DNA of 35,711 nt from Gammaproteobacteria bacterium REDSEA-S15_B12 (lineage in GTDB: Bacteria > Pseudomonadota > Gammaproteobacteria > Arenicellales > UBA868): NCBI GenBank assembly GCA_001629395.1, contig LUSG01000057.1:1-35711 (forward strand), given 5' to 3'. Under the pieces are notes generated by a model. That model did no database searches and was not told where the DNA came from. It saw only the letters and a list, made by a program, of their open reading frames with translations. Shown here in pieces: positions 16,062 through 23,523 of this stretch. The position numbers and the translations under genes were made by a program. Position 1 is the stretch's first letter. The number at the start of each line of letters is the position of its first letter.

Positions 16062-17173
16062 TCAGTCCAGCAACGACGGTTCCAGCGGATCGCTAGAGAG
16101 CATTTCATAACCGTCCGAGGTTACCAGTACTTGCTGTTCCAATTTAACGCCGTCGCGTTCCCCGACAGCACCCATGTAACTCTCTACACAAATTATCATT
16201 CCTGCTTCCAATGTCCCACTGTATGGATTGGGTCCACGAAATATAGGATTCACTCTTGGATATTCATCACACATGCCTACCCCGTGAATGACACAGGTGT
16301 AAGCGTTCTGATGAAATGCCTCTGGCGGCATAAAGGCTTGTTGCTGGAAGGCATCCAGAGTGATCCCCGGCCGGATCAGCCGTAGATTGTGTTCGATCTC
16401 ATCCAGGGCAAGGCGATAGAGTTGTTTCTGACGTCTGGTTGGCATTGCTGGACCGCAGTGCAAGGTCCGAGAAATATCGGCACAGTAGCCCTGCGGCCCG
16501 ACCATATCGGTGTCAAAGCCCACCAGGTCCCCAGATTCTACGCGCCTGAGCGTGGCTTCCTGCATCCAGGGGTTGATTCGCGGCCCAGAAGCGAGCATGC
16601 GACCGTCGTGCCAGTCACCGTTGTTAGCAAGGTTGGCGTAGTTGAGTAAGCCCCACAGTTGGGCTTCGGTTACGCCAGCATGAACTGCTGTTTTTAGTTT
16701 GGCGATTCCATGCTCGGCGACAGCGATCGCCCAGCGGATACAGTTGATCTCATCTTCCGATTTGATCACCCGCGCGTTTTCCGAGGCCAGTACACCATCG
16801 ATCACTTCAAGTCCTGCCGCCTCCAGCGCCTGGGTGATACGGAAATCGGCCGGGCCTTGCGGAATTCATCCGCCATGGGGGCGGAATCCAAGGCGCCATA
16901 GATGACTACCGGGCCATCAACGGGCACAAACAGGTAGGCCGTGGGGATGTGTGACTGAAACAGTGCATAAGCCCGGTAGTCGACCGCATACCGGAGGCTG
17001 ACCGGATTGACAAGCAGGCACATTGCGGCTCCGGTTTCTTCAATACACGACCGAAGCCGCGCCAAACGATGGGTATGCAGGCGGCCGATGTCGATTGGGG
17101 GTGCCGACTTAACTCGGGTGAGATCGCTCCAGTCATCTTGGGAAACAAGCCGATCAGGAGAAAATCGATTCAC
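16062..17173 (-). pseudogene. DddP-like M24 metalloenzyme gene, broken by an internal deletion
   Basis: The GTG at 17173 starts an M24-family N-terminal domain (RYAVDYRAYALFQSHIPTAY, VDGPVVIYG) that runs to ADEFRKARPIS and then goes out of frame, stopping at 16802. The catalytic domain continues in another frame from about 16835 (ALEAAGLEVIDGV) to 16062. About 55-60 residues that normally join the domains are missing. The catalytic half is intact: FDTDMVG, CADISRT, HGVGMCDEYP, ICVESYMG and VKLEQQVL give the two Asp, His and two Glu metal ligands. Several stretches (RMLASGPRINPWMQE, HGVGMCDE) resemble DddP, the DMSP lyase of the M24 family, including the Asp six residues after the metal His that I recall as catalytic in DddP. 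Creatinase or Xaa-Pro peptidase roles are alternatives. Confidence 0.8.
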
Positions 17174-17277
17174 GATGTAATTATCCTGTTGATGGTATGT
17201 GGTCTAAGCTCATGGATTGGGTCCGCCCGGCCCGGAGCCAGACAACACCCGCAGTAGGATGTAGGATAGCGTCCTTT

Positions 17278-18036
17278 TCAGGTGACCTCAGCTGCACCGC
17301 TTAAGTCGATGGTATTGCCCGTTGCTTGGGGCGCTGCACCGCTGGCGAAGAAAGTTATCAAGCTGGCTACCTCTTCCGGCGTCGCCACACGCCCAGTGGG
17401 ATACATCGCAGCCATGGCGGCGAGTCCTTTCTCCTCAATGACCGGGCTGACCATGTCGGTCAGTACAAAACCCGGTGCGATGCCGTAGGCAAGGATATTG
17501 TCTTTCGCGCCATCCCGGGCGATGGTTCGATTGAGGGCCAGCATACCGGCCTTGGAGGCACCGTAGTGCAAGTGGTCGATGTTGTCGCCTCGTTTGCCAG
17601 AGCGGCTCGAAACATTGATCAGCACACCGCCACCGCTTTCACGAAAGTGGGTGACGGCGCGGCGGCAAAGTTGGGCGGCGGCCAACAGGTTGATGCGCAA
17701 CGTTCGTTGCCAGTCGCCAAGCCAGCGATCAAGATCAAGATCCAGGGGTGACTTTTCGTAGATGCCTGCGTTATTGACCAGGACATCGATACGACCGTGC
17801 CAGGCTACGGCCTTATCCCAAAGGCGTTCAGTTTCGCTTTCAGATGTGAGGTCTGCCTGACATAGATGAATCGAAGGCTCACCAAATTCATGAGCGAGTG
17901 CCTGTGCAGCGGTAAGGTTGGAGCCGAAGTGAACGACTACGCTGCCGCCCTGGGTGACGAGTTGGCGTACGGTGGCTGCCCCGATACCGCGTGAGCCTCC
18001 CGTCACGAGTATGGTCTTGCCGGTCAAGTCAATCAT
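17278..18036 (-). CDS. short-chain dehydrogenase/reductase (SDR 4)
   Basis: A 252-residue SDR of the FabG-like kind: TGGSRGIG at residues 12-19, NNAG near 90, an NVSSRSG strand and the YGASK catalytic motif, with a short divergent tail (IDLSGAAEVT) instead of the usual VDGG end. It precedes the M24 gene by 104 bases on the same strand and may be cotranscribed with it and the phosphatase. A 173-base gap separates it from the small membrane gene upstream, enough for its own promoter. Substrate unknown. Confidence 0.9.
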   Translation of the reverse strand: MIDLTGKTILVTGGSRGIGAATVRQLVTQGGSVVVHFGSNLTAAQALAHEFGEPSIHLCQADLTSESETERLWDKAVAWHGRIDVLVNNAGIYEKSPLDLDLDRWLGDWQRTLRINLLAAAQLCRRAVTHFRESGGGVLINVSSRSGKRGDNIDHLHYGASKAGMLALNRTIARDGAKDNILAYGIAPGFVLTDMVSPVIEEKGLAAMAAMYPTGRVATPEEVASLITFFASGAAPQATGNTIDLSGAAEVT

Positions 18037-18209
18037 CTGTTTTAGATACGACTAAGTTTTGTTTGTAGATCTCCTTGATGAAAAGTCTACCCGATTGGCA
18101 GGCTGGGGAGTGTCAGGACATTAGGCTTTGTTCCTCCTGTCCGTGGGTGATGTGTCAATCCGATCGCCAGCAGTAGCACGGGGCGATTGTCCTATTTGGG
18201 CTGGTGCCA

Positions 18210-18320
18210 TTAAGCGCTGGCCCATTTAATGACAGTCAGAGTCAGGGTGATCACGGCTACGACTGCGATAGATGCTGAAATACACCATATGATTCTGTCT
18301 CCACCTGTAAAGCTCTTCAT
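18210..18320 (-). CDS. 36-residue single-pass membrane protein (small ORF)
   Basis: The reverse strand from the ATG at 18320 reads MKSFTGGDRIIWCISASIAV, then a further hydrophobic run VAVITLTLTVIKW, ending ASA and TAA at 18212-18210. Residues 10-33 form one clear membrane helix with a charged N-terminal tip, so a small inner-membrane protein is likely. An AAGGA ribosome site sits seven bases before the ATG. A perfect FNR-type box lies 86 bases upstream on the same intergenic stretch. The size and setting recall accessory peptides of respiratory or redox enzymes, but I do not recognise the family. The chance of a random ORF with a good ribosome site and full-length helix is not negligible. Confidence 0.55.
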   Translation of the reverse strand: MKSFTGGDRIIWCISASIAVVAVITLTLTVIKWASA

Positions 18321-18405
18321 AACTGATTCCTTGTCCTAGTTGTCGGTAAGTGGCTGATGTGAGCCGCTGAAGGCTGGTGTTCTAACGAAATGGACGGGTG
18401 GAGTG

Positions 18406-18421
18406 CTTGACCTACGTCAAG
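18406..18421. promoter_or_regulatory. FNR/Anr-type binding site
   Basis: The sequence is CTTGACCTACGTCAAG, a perfect palindrome with arms CTTGAC and GTCAAG separated by four bases. The FNR consensus is TTGAT-N4-ATCAA, and Dnr/Nnr variants often carry TTGAC...GTCAA-like arms. The site is 86 bases upstream of the small membrane gene (minus) and 161 bases upstream of the FNR-like gene (plus), so it may control either or both, including autoregulation. The distance to each start is compatible with a leader of 40-130 bases. Confidence 0.75.
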
Positions 18422-18509
18422 AATCGACGCATTTTCTGTGAATCACATGCCGGTTCACCGGTCGGGGTGGGGTCTGTGTACACCATGCCAAATCAACGCT
18501 ATTTCCGCT

Positions 18510-18515
18510 TATAAT
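18510..18515 (+). promoter_or_regulatory. candidate -10 element of the FNR-like gene
   Basis: A perfect TATAAT occurs here, 66 bases before the GTG start of the regulator. No good -35 is seen 16-18 bases upstream, so the promoter would depend on an activator or be weak. Otherwise 18321-18581 holds no further gene that I can support. The rest of the 545-base interval (18037-18209) shows only a six-base inverted repeat (ATCGCC at 18163, GGCGAT at 18182). Confidence 0.35.
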
Positions 18516-18581
18516 GTAAGGAAATAACTAAATAACGTTGGTTTTCTCTATGTCGCTGTCTGGTCTGGTTTAAATACCCCC

Positions 18582-19283
18582 GTGAAGCTGACTTGTCAGG
18601 ACTGTTCCCTGGCTGAACTCTGTTTGCCGCGTGCACTGTCGCCGGACGATATGAGACAGTTTGAGACGATGGTTGATCAGCGCCCGGCAATGGCGCGGGG
18701 TAATTTTTTGTACCAAACTGGAGATGTGTTCGGGGGGTTGTACGCAGTGAAATCAGGATCTTTCAAGACAATGATTTCAGCGTCTGACGGCGAAGACCAG
18801 ATCACCGGGTTTTACCTGCCAGGTGAATTGTTCGGTTTTGATGGACTCGCTGATAACCATTCCTGTTCAGCAGTTGCACTCGAACACAGTTATGTCTGTG
18901 AATTACCGCTGAGTTCTATCGATCAGCTGGTGGCAAAAATCCCTAATTTGCGACGTGAACTGGATCGACTGATGGCACGGGAGATAACCACAGATCAGTC
19001 TATGATGTTGCAGCTTTCCCGCCGTACGGCCGAGCAACGATTGGCTGCTTTTCTTGTCAGTCTGTCTACTCGATTCAGGCAGCGCGGCTTTTCAGGCACT
19101 GAATTTCGTCTGAGCATGTCCCGTCACGACATCGCGAACTACCTGGGCCTCGCCGCCGAAACTGTCAGCCGCCTTTTTAAGCGGCTTAAACAGCATCATC
19201 TGGCGTTCGTTAACGGAAGAACCATAATCATCCAAGATTTCGAGGCTCTGCACCGCCAGATTCATGGTTCTGGAGGCCAGTAA
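18582..19283 (+). CDS. FNR/Anr-type oxygen-sensing transcription regulator
   Basis: A 233-residue Crp/Fnr protein. Cysteines C5, C8 and C14 (CQDCSLAELC) plus C95 match the four [4Fe-4S] ligands of FNR, so it should dimerise and bind DNA when oxygen is low. A cyclic-nucleotide-like beta-roll spans about 30-120 and a long dimer helix about 120-150. The winged helix-turn-helix at 180-205 contains ETVSRLFKR, where E193, S196 and R197 match the FNR residues that read TTGAT. Start is GTG at 18582, because an in-frame TAA lies upstream and the next Met is internal to the fold. A matching box sits in its own upstream region. It lies amid iron-sulfur and oxygenase genes and may regulate them, but only the local box supports this. 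It is followed by a terminator. Confidence 0.9.
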   Translation: MKLTCQDCSLAELCLPRALSPDDMRQFETMVDQRPAMARGNFLYQTGDVFGGLYAVKSGSFKTMISASDGEDQITGFYLPGELFGFDGLADNHSCSAVALEHSYVCELPLSSIDQLVAKIPNLRRELDRLMAREITTDQSMMLQLSRRTAEQRLAAFLVSLSTRFRQRGFSGTEFRLSMSRHDIANYLGLAAETVSRLFKRLKQHHLAFVNGRTIIIQDFEALHRQIHGSGGQ

Positions 19284-19313
19284 ATACCGGCATAGGCCCA
19301 ACCATAATCGCGC

Positions 19314-19336
19314 GACGCTGTCCCAGCGTCTGTTTT
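19314..19336 (+). terminator. rho-independent terminator of the FNR-like gene
   Basis: A perfect 7-bp stem (GACGCTG and CAGCGTC) with a three-base loop is followed by TGTTTT, 31 bases after the stop codon of the regulator. The T run is short, so strength is uncertain, but the position between convergent genes fits. Confidence 0.7.
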
Positions 19337-19425
19337 CAATGACTTCAGATCAAGCTCCGGTGGCAAATCTCTAGTGTCAGACAGCGTCGGTTCCAGATCC
19401 TGACACAGGTCAATACTTCGCTGTT

Positions 19426-20887
19426 CTACGCGCCGTAGCGAGTCCTCAGTTCCGCTTTCAGGACCTTTCCAAGAGCGCTCTTGGGCAGTTCATCGACGAA
19501 CAGCATCTGGCGCGGTATTTTGTGCGAATAGTGCTTCTCCATAGGTATCGTCAGGCACGCCGACCACAGCCGCATCGCTGATTTGCGGGTGTTGCCGAAG
19601 TACCGCCTCGACTTCCGCGGAGTAGACGTTTTCACCCCCCGTGATGATCATGTCTTTTTTCCGGTCAACAATGCTCAGGAACCCGTCGCTGTCGATCGAA
19701 CCGATATCGCCGGTATAAAACCATCCATTCTTGAAAGCGTTTTCCGACATTTCAGGTTGATTAAGGTATTCCGTGGCCACGTTAGGTCCGCGCACCACGA
19801 GCTCACCGGTTTCACCGGTCGGGGCATCACGGCCGGTGGAATCCAGAATTCGGGTGTCTACGCCCGCCAACGGCCGACCGACTGAACTGAGGGCGCTGCT
19901 ATCCGGACCTTGAGACTGAAAGACCTGGCTATAGTGCATCATTGTGAGGATGGGCGACGTTTCAGTCAGACCAAATCCATGCACCATCGAACCGTTGGAC
20001 AGAAAACGTTGTGCCTTTTGCAACAGTTCAAGCGGTACGTGAGCACCCCCACTGATAAAAATGCGTAAGGCAGTCAGGTCACGCTGCGCCAACAATCCCT
20101 GTGCCAGAACCTGCTGAAGGATCGTCGGCGGTATCATGGTGTAGGTGATCTTCATCGACGCTAAGGCGTCGACAAAACTTTCCGGTGTTGGTGTGGCGAG
20201 GTAGGCGTGGCTGCCACCAGCCAGGGTCACGGCCGTGCCCAGCAGGTCGGCAGAATGGAACATTGGTGCCACATGCAGCATACGATCCGTGTCGGTCACG
20301 CTTAACGCCAAGCCCACTTGCAGACCGTTACTGACAACATTGCGATGGCTCAACGTTACACCCTTGCCCCGACCGGTGGTGCCGCCGGTATACAGCAGAA
20401 TCGCGGGTGAGTCTTCATCAGCTTGAAAGGCATCGGCCGGTTCGGCAGATGCCAGTAATGCGCTGTAACTGTTTGTCAGGCCACCGCCTGGTGAATCCTC
20501 CAGGTCAATGACCCGATCTGACCAGGCACTGAGTTCTGGCGTCTCGAGAATGGGCAAAGCGGCTGCACCGACCCAGATACAGGCTGGCTGGCTGTCATCA
20601 AGAATCTGGGCGATTTCAGTCGCGGCGAGGCGTGTGTTGATGGGGACGGGAACAGCGCCCATCCAGTAGCCGGCGTGGATCAGTGTGGCCTGGCGTGCAG
20701 AATTTGATGCAAGAATGGCAAATCGATTGCCCGGCTTAAGACCCAACGCAACCAGCGCACCTGCCAGTCGGGAGACCTCGTCACAGTGCGCTGCCCAGTG
20801 GATCTGCCTTCCATCCTCAATGAGAAACGCTGGGCGGTGTGCAAAATGCCGGCGCGCCCGGATCAGGGCTGACACCAGGGTCAGCAT
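19426..20887 (-). pseudogene. AMP-dependent acyl-CoA ligase, damaged near the C-terminus
   Basis: From the ATG at 20887 the frame encodes an ANL-superfamily acyl-CoA ligase: P-loop LLYTGGTTGRGKG near residue 166, GFGLTETSP, YTGDIG, and the hinge motif DRKKDMIITGGENVYSAEVE. It then goes out of frame right after VVGVPDDTYGEA and stops at 19490. The true C-terminus lies in another frame: KIPRQMLFVDELPKSALGK with the catalytic Lys, ending at 19426. Where 35 or so residues normally separate YGEA from YKIPR, only a handful of bases remain (near 19520-19540), so about 100 bases appear lost. Without the C-terminal domain the thioester step would fail. It is last in the operon of the two iron-sulfur proteins and starts two bases after the small gene ends. 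Substrate unknown. Confidence 0.8.
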
Positions 20888-20889
20888 GT

Positions 20890-21219
20890 TCAGTTCTGAT
20901 TTTTGCGGGCGTCAAAATACCGTTTGGTCACAGAAGACAGACCGCGTTCGGCATAGCCACGACAGGCCCGCTCTTTGAATTCGATCGCCTTCTGCCATTC
21001 ATCGAGACCGTAGTATTCTCTTTCAGCGACGCATCGGATTTCGCGAACTGTTGCAGTATCAAGACCAAGCTTCTCAGCGATCTGTTCATCGGAAAAGCCT
21101 GGTCGCCTTGTCTCAGGCGGCAGGTTCTCAGGATAGTTCACCTGAATGGATTGTGACATCTCTATTACCTGGTCCCGGTATTGTTGGTAGGTTTTGGGGT
21201 CAATGTAGAAAAAACTCAT
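20890..21219 (-). CDS. small helix-turn-helix-like protein, unknown function
   Basis: A 109-residue protein that I do not recognise. The ATG at 21219 is chosen over an upstream in-frame Met because a GGAGAG ribosome site lies just before it and the upstream extension overlaps the previous gene. Residues 42-62 (FSDEQIAEKLGLDTATVREI) look like a helix-turn-helix: a helix, a Gly turn and a second helix beginning DTATV. The rest is charged and helical, with Tyr- and Glu-rich stretches, no membrane segment and a single Cys pair (C63, C86). It lies between an iron-sulfur protein gene (29-base gap) and the CoA ligase gene (2-base gap), so it is part of that operon. It may be a local DNA-binding factor or a small structural subunit. 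Confidence 0.75.
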   Translation of the reverse strand: MSFFYIDPKTYQQYRDQVIEMSQSIQVNYPENLPPETRRPGFSDEQIAEKLGLDTATVREIRCVAEREYYGLDEWQKAIEFKERACRGYAERGLSSVTKRYFDARKNQN

Positions 21220-21248
21220 TCTGGTCTCTCCAGTGATGAAGATGCTGT

Positions 21249-22130
21249 TTAGCTTAGTTGGCGATTGGCCTGGTCGACCGGGCATACGCGCATACATTCA
21301 AAACACTGGCCCTGGCTGATGTTGGCATAGGTCATGGACCATAGTGATCGACTGAACAGGGTCGAGTTGATCATCATCCTGCGTTGCTCGTTGTCTGGTT
21401 CATCCAATGTCTCGGTCAGTATTTTCTGAAAGGTGGGTACCCAGTAGTTGTAGACCCGTGCCATGCAGCGTGCGCGATCATATTGTCGTTCGGTCCAGCG
21501 GCCATCTACGATGGTGCCGCCCAGGCAGCCGTTGTCTTCGATCGGGCAGGTGGTTGTGCAAGGGGTTGCACCGGATCGCTGGTACATCTCCACGCAGGCC
21601 GGAGCTGGGCAGGCAGGGTGGGTCAACGGTCCGTCAACCGGCAGCGATAACGTGGTGACCAGGGCGGAAAAATACATGAAGCCGTGTTCTGGGTGCAGTA
21701 CAGGCCCAGCCAGACTGGGTGTGCCGCAGCCGGCAAGTTCGGCAGCAAGCGCCAGGCTCATAAATGGCAGCTGGCCCTGATCTACACCCGGGGGTACCAC
21801 GACTGCGTAATACCCGGCCTGGCGTTCGATGGTGTGTGCCAGACGCATACTCAAGGCGGTGATTCGATCATTGGTCGAGCTTAGTTCCATGTGCTGGTAG
21901 TTGGGGCTCTGCCAGTCTCCGGCGCGTGGCTTCGAACCGCCAATGACCACCACGGAACGGGCTCCTGGCAATATGTCGGTAGGGCGGTAGCCTTCGGGTG
22001 CCGCCGTAAACGCAGAAGCATCGGCCACGCCAAACACCAGCGCTCCCCCTTTGAGGGCAGCCTGCTTTAGTTCTTCCTTGACGGTCGAATCCTCTGTGTC
22101 GAGTTCATCGGTTTGCGCCGTGCCTTTCAT
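21249..22130 (-). CDS. QueG/reductive-dehalogenase-like [4Fe-4S] protein (paralogue B)
   Basis: A 293-residue protein. The N-terminal half (LVFGVADASA, GYRPTDILPGARSVVVIGG at 47-65, the long helix NDRITALSMRLAHTIE, and SALVTTLSLP near 155-164) matches the cobalamin-binding part of epoxyqueuosine reductase/reductive dehalogenase-like proteins. The C-terminal half carries C174, C179, C191, C195, C202, C222 and a ferredoxin motif C-x2-C-x3-C-P at 276-284, enough for two [4Fe-4S] clusters. It is shorter than QueG and lacks its extra C-terminal repeats. The start at 22130 overlaps the TGA of its paralogue by four bases. The paired arrangement, and cbtB-cbtA alongside, suggests corrinoid use, but a bound cofactor is not proven. 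The substrate is unknown. Confidence 0.82.
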   Translation of the reverse strand: MKGTAQTDELDTEDSTVKEELKQAALKGGALVFGVADASAFTAAPEGYRPTDILPGARSVVVIGGSKPRAGDWQSPNYQHMELSSTNDRITALSMRLAHTIERQAGYYAVVVPPGVDQGQLPFMSLALAAELAGCGTPSLAGPVLHPEHGFMYFSALVTTLSLPVDGPLTHPACPAPACVEMYQRSGATPCTTTCPIEDNGCLGGTIVDGRWTERQYDRARCMARVYNYWVPTFQKILTETLDEPDNEQRRMMINSTLFSRSLWSMTYANISQGQCFECMRVCPVDQANRQLS

Positions 22131-23056
22131 TTTAGTTTTCTTTCCTGACGGCCAATCGGACATACCCGCATGCACTCAAAACACTGCGCGACACTTTCTT
22201 TATAAAAAGACACACCAGAGCAGGTGCGGGCGAAGAAATCCGAGTGGATTTTCGCTTTACGCGTCTCGCTGTCGTTCTCGGTCACGATATCTGCCATTGC
22301 TTTCTGAAAAACAAAGGGTCCGAAGTTCATGGCGCGCGAGGCGCACCGCTCTCGATCGTAATAGACCGATTCGATGTGACCATCTTTATCTATTGTGCCG
22401 TCCAGGCAGCCCCCTTCGTCTGCGGGACAAGCGGCCATACAGGGCGTCTTGCCAATGTGCTTGTAGGTCTGTACACACATCGGGTGGGGGCAGACATCCT
22501 GTTCAAGCATGGGGTCAGCAGGGAGTTCGAGCGTGGTAATACATGCCGAGTAATACAGCAGGCCGAATCTGGGGTTCAGTACAATATTGGCGGCAAACGA
22601 CCGAGTGCCAAGGCCGGAGAGGACCGCCGCCAGCATGTAACTGAATGGTGGCTGGTGTCCGGCTACAGACAGTCCCGGTGCCTGGATTGCATAGTGTTCA
22701 TACTCCTGCTCGATAAACCCTGTGAGTGCTGCGATCGCCCGGTCGTTCGCAAAATCCAGTCCGAGCACTTCCATTAATCGAGGATCGGCTGCGCGCCAGG
22801 CACCTGCAGTGGGGCCGCGTGCACCCACGACCACAACAGAGCAGGCACCCGGTAATAGATCGGTGGGCCGGTAACCTGCCGGGGCATACGCTTCCCACCG
22901 TTCAACATTGGCGATACCGACCACATCAGCACCAAACGACAGGGCCGCAGCCTTGATCGCAGTGGATGCTGTTTCATGGTTACTATCTTCTATTTGGTCT
23001 GGATGTGCGCTGTTGTTGCGCTGTGTCTCAGGCTGAGTGGTATGTATTTGTGCCAT
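22127..23056 (-). CDS. QueG/reductive-dehalogenase-like [4Fe-4S] protein (paralogue A)
   Basis: A 309-residue protein with the same layout as its neighbour: GIANVERW, GYRPTDLLPGACSVVVVGAR at 61-80, SACITTLELP near 170-179, then C189, C194, C206, C210, C217, C238 and C-x2-C-x3-C-P at 292-300. The cysteine spacing C-x4-C-x11-C-x3-C-x6-C is identical in both copies, so both are likely functional and probably form a complex or act on related substrates. The N-terminal 30 residues are polar and variable. It is first in its operon. The region upstream holds a long inverted repeat and the divergent cobalt-uptake genes. A redox enzyme acting on a methyl, thio or halo group is possible; exact chemistry unknown. 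Confidence 0.82.
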   Translation of the reverse strand: MAQIHTTQPETQRNNSAHPDQIEDSNHETASTAIKAAALSFGADVVGIANVERWEAYAPAGYRPTDLLPGACSVVVVGARGPTAGAWRAADPRLMEVLGLDFANDRAIAALTGFIEQEYEHYAIQAPGLSVAGHQPPFSYMLAAVLSGLGTRSFAANIVLNPRFGLLYYSACITTLELPADPMLEQDVCPHPMCVQTYKHIGKTPCMAACPADEGGCLDGTIDKDGHIESVYYDRERCASRAMNFGPFVFQKAMADIVTENDSETRKAKIHSDFFARTCSGVSFYKESVAQCFECMRVCPIGRQERKLK

Positions 23057-23076
23057 TTATTTGTCCCCTGGATCCG

Positions 23077-23129
23077 GCTAGGTTGATAGCCGACCATCCG
23101 GAGCATTACACGCGATTCCCGAACCTAGC
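23077..23129. promoter_or_regulatory. long inverted repeat in the leader of the iron-sulfur operon
   Basis: Arms GCTAGGTT (23077-23084) and AACCTAGC (23122-23129) are perfectly complementary and enclose a 37-base loop with a smaller CCG/CGG pairing. It lies 21 bases upstream of the iron-sulfur operon start at 23056, so on the minus strand it would be a leader RNA structure. The minus strand also contains ACGGTGC, GGGAA and GTGTAAT in the order seen at the start of cobalamin riboswitches, but the inner stem pairs poorly and the GCCACTG box is missing. The remainder of 23057-23331 shows no gene. Confidence 0.5.
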
Positions 23130-23331
23130 AAGCACCGTAGCAGGTGTCAAAACCATGTGGCTGGGCAGGCTAGTGGTCACACAGCCAGATACTGGACGCT
23201 GTCCTGGCTTTTACAGGTAGTGCGTCACTTTGAGGATCACCAGATCCGACCGCTGGAGTCAGCCACGCCAGGTCTGTTATGCTTACACAGCTAGTGAAAA
23301 TTTAGGGTTGCAGTCAATCAGATGACATGTC

Positions 23332-23514
23332 ATGAACAGCATTTTCCCAGTTGTTGAGGCTTCGGTACCCGCTGTTGGACGTCGTGGGTGGCCATCACTC
23401 GTCGGCATCATCCTGGCAGTGGTCATCCTGTATGGTGTCGGTTTTTCGCATAACGGCTCGCTGCATCACGCGGCGCATGACACCCGCCACTCGGCGGCTT
23501 TCCCCTGCCACTGA
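23332..23514 (+). CDS. cbtB: CbtB, cobalt uptake accessory membrane protein
   Basis: A 60-residue protein with one membrane helix (about 21-38, SLVGIILAVVILYGVGF) and a C-terminal metal-binding tail rich in His (HHAAHDTRHSAAFPCH), which is the hallmark of CbtB. CbtAB are known as cobalt transporters, usually cobalamin-regulated. It precedes cbtA by nine bases and is divergent from the iron-sulfur operon. No complete cobalamin riboswitch is recognised upstream, which is unusual for this family. Confidence 0.9.
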   Translation: MNSIFPVVEASVPAVGRRGWPSLVGIILAVVILYGVGFSHNGSLHHAAHDTRHSAAFPCH

Positions 23515-23523
23515 TCCCCATAC

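Noticed and set aside
22051-22777. Long plus-strand frames across the iron-sulfur genes
   Set aside because: They are opposite two conserved cysteine-rich proteins that overlap by ATGA and show no motifs of their own.
23077-23129. A tRNA suggested by the acceptor-like GCTAGGTT/AACCTAGC pairing
   Set aside because: The element is 53 bases, too short for a tRNA, and no anticodon arm or T-arm of normal shape can be drawn.
23057-23331. A standard cobalamin riboswitch upstream of cbtB
   Set aside because: On the plus strand I find no GGGAA or GCCACTG-type boxes. The minus-strand resemblance lacks the GCCACTG box and proper inner pairing, so I list it only as a structured leader.
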